Positions 13,171 through 15,734 of a stretch of DNA of 15,734 bases are shown here, one piece after another. Within the stretch, counting starts at the first letter, position 1; each line of letters begins with the position of its first letter. The DNA comes from Prevotella sp. (GTDB lineage: Bacteria > Bacteroidota > Bacteroidia > Bacteroidales > Bacteroidaceae), in assembly GCA_017632825.1 (NCBI GenBank), contig JAGBQP010000117.1, positions 1 through 15,734 of the forward strand, given 5' to 3'. The notes beneath the pieces are model-generated. The model was not told the origin of the DNA, did not search any database, and saw nothing but the letters and a program-made list of their open reading frames with translations. Position numbers and translations under genes: made by a program.

Positions 13171-15075
13171 ATGATTAAGAATAATGCAGGTGTACATACA
13201 ATTGATATGCATGACCAGAAACGATTGAGAAATAGTAAACGGATTGTGACAATCTTACTGTCTTTTGTCCTCTGCTATTTGTCACAAAGCCACGTTGTAG
13301 CACAAACACTCACTGCCAGCGCTCCGTCGCATGTTGCTGTGGGTGACCAGTTCCGTTTGTCATATAAGGTCAACTCGCAGGATGTCAGTGAATTCCGTGC
13401 GTCTGGTATTCCCGACGCTTTCGAAGTATTGATGGGCCCGAGTATGTCTCAACAGTCCAGTTATCAGTTCGTCAATGGTCATACGAGCCAGTCTTCATCC
13501 ATCACTTATACATATATTCTGTATGCAACGAAGAACGGTACGTTCACAATTCCACCTGCTCGCATCATTGTTGATGGTAAGACTATCACCTCACAGGCTT
13601 TGAAGATCACGGTTAGTGGCAGTTCTTCTAATGCCCAGCAGTCCAATGGCCGTCAACGCCAGTCATCCGGTAACGAGTCAATGCGTGCCGCTGGCAGTCG
13701 CATTTCTGGTAGTGACCTTTTTATCAAGGTTAGCGCCAATAAACGACGTGTTCACGAGCAGGAACCAATTCTTCTGACCTATAAGGTTTATACGCTTGTT
13801 GACTTAACTCAGCTGGAGGGTAAGATGCCCGATCTTCAGGGCTTCCATACCCAGGAGGTATCCCTGCCCCAGCAGAAAAGTTTCAAGATTGAAACAGTCA
13901 ACGGTCGTCCCTATCGAACAGTGACTTGGAGCCAGTATGTTATGTTTCCGCAGATAACAGGCAAACTCACTATTCCCAGCATTACATTCAATGGTATTGT
14001 TGTTCAGCAGAATCGTAATGTTGATCCTTTCGAGGCTTTTTTCAACGGAGGTTCCGGCTATGTTGAGGTTAAAAAGCAGATACAGGCACCCAGTGTTGAT
14101 ATCATGGTTGATCCACTACCGCAGCGTCCAGCCGACTTCTCGGGTGGTGTTGGCAAGTTTAATATCTCAGCTCAGTTGTCGAAGACAGAAGTGAAGGCCA
14201 ACGACCCTGTGACGTTGCGAATCATCGTTAGTGGTACTGGCAATCTGAAGCTTATCAAACAACCGGCAGTCAATTTCCCGAATGATTTCGACAAGTACGA
14301 TGCTAAACTGACTGATAAGAGTAAACTTACAGTCAATGGTCTTGAAGGATCGATGATTTATGATTTCCTTGCAGTACCGCGTCACCCCGGAAAGTTCGAA
14401 ATTCCAGCCGTACGCTTCACTTATTACGACACTCAGACAGATAGCTACAAGACGGTGACTACAGAGTCCTTTACTCTCGATGTGGCTAAGGGGTCAGGCA
14501 GCCAGTCGGCTGATGTCTATAGCGGTCAGGAGGACGTAGAGCTACTCAACCAGGACATCCGTTTTATTAAGACTGGAGCAACCTCGCAACGTGCCGTAGG
14601 CGACTATTTCTTCGGCAGTACGTCCTATTGGCTGTGGCTTGGCGTTTTGCTGTTGTCGTTCATCTCTTTGTTTGTTATTTTCCGCCAGCGTGCCATTGAC
14701 AATGCCAATGTTGTAAAACAGCGCGCAGGCAAGGCAAACAAAGTGGCCACGAAGCGTCTGAAGAAGGCCTCGCGTCTGATGGCAGCTAACCAGCCGTCAT
14801 CGTTCTATGACGAGGTGCTCCGTGCTCTGTGGGGCTATGTTGGCGACAAGCTTAATATTCCTGTCGAACAGCTGTCTCATGACAATATTTCAGACCGTCT
14901 TGGCAGTCGAGGTGTAAATCCGTCCACGATAGATTTGTTCCTTGGTGCCCTCGACGAGTGCGAGTTTGAACGCTATGCACCAGGAGACCCGAAGGGCAAC
15001 ATGAGCAAGGTTTACGACAAGGCGATGAGTGCCATTGAGAAAATAGAAGAAGTGATGAAAAAACGTGCAAAATAA
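13171..15075 (+). CDS. batD: BatD, periplasmic protein with C-terminal membrane anchor
   Basis: BatD-family proteins are large, mostly periplasmic, and thought to work with the VWA proteins at the inner membrane. The 634-residue form has a signal peptide (hydrophobic core about 25-37, cleavage near VVA-Q45). Several beta-sandwich domains follow (about 46-460), including GTGNLKL in the third. A membrane helix lies at about 487-504 and a basic cytoplasmic tail at 505-634. The ATG at 13171 overlaps the stop of a 17-codon ORF. The ATG at 13207 (residue 13) would give a shorter, more typical signal peptide starting MHDQKRLRN and is a real alternative. The tail segment 546-577 matches the same segment of the unnamed 356-residue protein. 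batE follows after 24 bases. Confidence 0.92.
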   Translation: MIKNNAGVHTIDMHDQKRLRNSKRIVTILLSFVLCYLSQSHVVAQTLTASAPSHVAVGDQFRLSYKVNSQDVSEFRASGIPDAFEVLMGPSMSQQSSYQFVNGHTSQSSSITYTYILYATKNGTFTIPPARIIVDGKTITSQALKITVSGSSSNAQQSNGRQRQSSGNESMRAAGSRISGSDLFIKVSANKRRVHEQEPILLTYKVYTLVDLTQLEGKMPDLQGFHTQEVSLPQQKSFKIETVNGRPYRTVTWSQYVMFPQITGKLTIPSITFNGIVVQQNRNVDPFEAFFNGGSGYVEVKKQIQAPSVDIMVDPLPQRPADFSGGVGKFNISAQLSKTEVKANDPVTLRIIVSGTGNLKLIKQPAVNFPNDFDKYDAKLTDKSKLTVNGLEGSMIYDFLAVPRHPGKFEIPAVRFTYYDTQTDSYKTVTTESFTLDVAKGSGSQSADVYSGQEDVELLNQDIRFIKTGATSQRAVGDYFFGSTSYWLWLGVLLLSFISLFVIFRQRAIDNANVVKQRAGKANKVATKRLKKASRLMAANQPSSFYDEVLRALWGYVGDKLNIPVEQLSHDNISDRLGSRGVNPSTIDLFLGALDECEFERYAPGDPKGNMSKVYDKAMSAIEKIEEVMKKRAK

Positions 15076-15099
15076 AAAAGAGAGGGAGAGAAAAACGAT

Positions 15100-15734
15100 A
15101 TGAGACGTCTGTTATTGATACTATCATTATTTATAGGCTTTGTCTTTACGGCTGAAGCTGTGACGAAAGCCGATGCCGATAGTGCCTATGCTGCTGGCCG
15201 CTATCAGGAAGCCATTAAGGGCTACGAGACGTTGCTGAAACAGGGTGCCAGTGCCGACCTGTACTATAATCTTGGCAATGCCTACTATCGTAGTGAGGAT
15301 ATAACGCGTGCCGTTCTTAATTATGAGCGCGCCTTTCAGTTGTCGCCAGGCGATAAGGATATCCGTCATAACCTACAGATGGCTCGTTCCAAGACCATTG
15401 ACAAGATTACGCCCGAGACCGAGTTTTTCTTCATCACGTGGATTCGTGCATTCGTCAATGTTATGAGTGTTGATGACTGGGCCCGCACGGCTCTCCTGTC
15501 GTTAGCACTGGCTGTCGTGTTGGCATTGGTTTATCTTTTCTCCAATGTTATCTGGCTGCGTAAACTGGGCTTCTTTGGCGGAGGCCTGCTGTTTCTATTC
15601 TTTGTAATGAGCAATGTTTTCGCTTATTTGCAGCGTCAGCAGCAGGAGCACCACCGAGGTGCTATCATCATGAGTTCTGCTGTCAATGTCAAGAGCACGC
15701 CGGTGTCTAACGGTACCGATCTTTTCATTCTCCA
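15100..15734 (+). CDS. batE: BatE, TPR and SH3-like membrane protein (3'-partial)
   Basis: The gene runs off the right edge; 211 codons are visible. It encodes a signal peptide (MRRLLLILSLFIGFVFTAEA) and TPR units (about 24-98) with the signature YYNLGNAYYR at 55-64. A pair of membrane helices follows (about 129-147 and 154-176). The beginning of a bacterial SH3-like domain comes next (AIIMSSAVNVKSTP, from about 188). This order is the BatE layout. The TPR part should lie in the periplasm and the SH3-like part also on the outer face, given two helices. The ATG at 15100 follows a purine-rich gap (AGAGGGAGAG) and is the only start that gives a good signal peptide. It is the last bat gene in the usual order. 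Confidence 0.93.
   Translation, partial: MRRLLLILSLFIGFVFTAEAVTKADADSAYAAGRYQEAIKGYETLLKQGASADLYYNLGNAYYRSEDITRAVLNYERAFQLSPGDKDIRHNLQMARSKTIDKITPETEFFFITWIRAFVNVMSVDDWARTALLSLALAVVLALVYLFSNVIWLRKLGFFGGGLLFLFFVMSNVFAYLQRQQQEHHRGAIIMSSAVNVKSTPVSNGTDLFIL

Noticed and set aside
1..15734. tRNA or rRNA genes, CRISPR arrays, insertion sequences, integration sites
   Set aside because: No repeats of the required type, no cloverleaf pattern and no transposase or integrase were recognised; all the DNA reads as core chromosomal genes.

Overview
The window is a stretch of chromosomal housekeeping DNA from a member of the Bacteroidales, probably Prevotellaceae. Three things support this: the protein sequences; the gene order rpmB-rpmG-DUF4295-ftsY-rimO and a complete Bat (Bacteroides aerotolerance) locus; and promoters of the Bacteroidetes type (TTTG or TTG, about 20 bases, then TAnnTTTG) instead of the usual -35/-10. 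Start codons mostly lack a strong Shine-Dalgarno sequence, also typical of this phylum. The genus is an inference. All supported genes lie on the + strand and are tightly packed. The longest gene-free stretch is about 220 bases (3204-3424).

Region 1 (1-2452): the map gene (methionine aminopeptidase, probably cut by the left edge), tsaD (tRNA t6A synthesis) and a stand-alone CinA C-terminal domain protein (NMN deamidase type). Region 2 (2453-3266): a promoter, ribosomal proteins bL28 and bL33, a 52-residue DUF4295 protein and a clear intrinsic terminator. Region 3 (3267-7369): a canonical promoter, ftsY (SRP receptor), rimO (ribosomal protein S12 methylthiotransferase), a small HU-family protein, and a 467-residue protein joining an HU-like DNA-binding domain, a long acidic linker, one membrane helix and a C-terminal LysM domain.

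Region 4 (7384-15734, continuing past the edge): the Bat operon, namely MoxR AAA+ ATPase, DUF58 protein, a BatD-like two-helix membrane protein without an established name, BatA (VWA), BatB fused in frame to the BatC TPR protein, BatD, and the start of BatE (TPR plus SH3-like). By analogy with other MoxR/VWA loci, the ATPase probably remodels or loads the VWA proteins, which act at the inner membrane with the periplasmic BatD-like domains and TPR proteins. The exact job of the system is not settled.

The most interesting items are the HU-TM-LysM protein, which could physically connect DNA and cell wall; the BatB-BatC fusion with a buried signal peptide; and the resemblance of the unnamed 356-residue protein to a miniature BatD. 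No RNA genes, insertion sequences, CRISPR arrays or other mobile DNA were seen.
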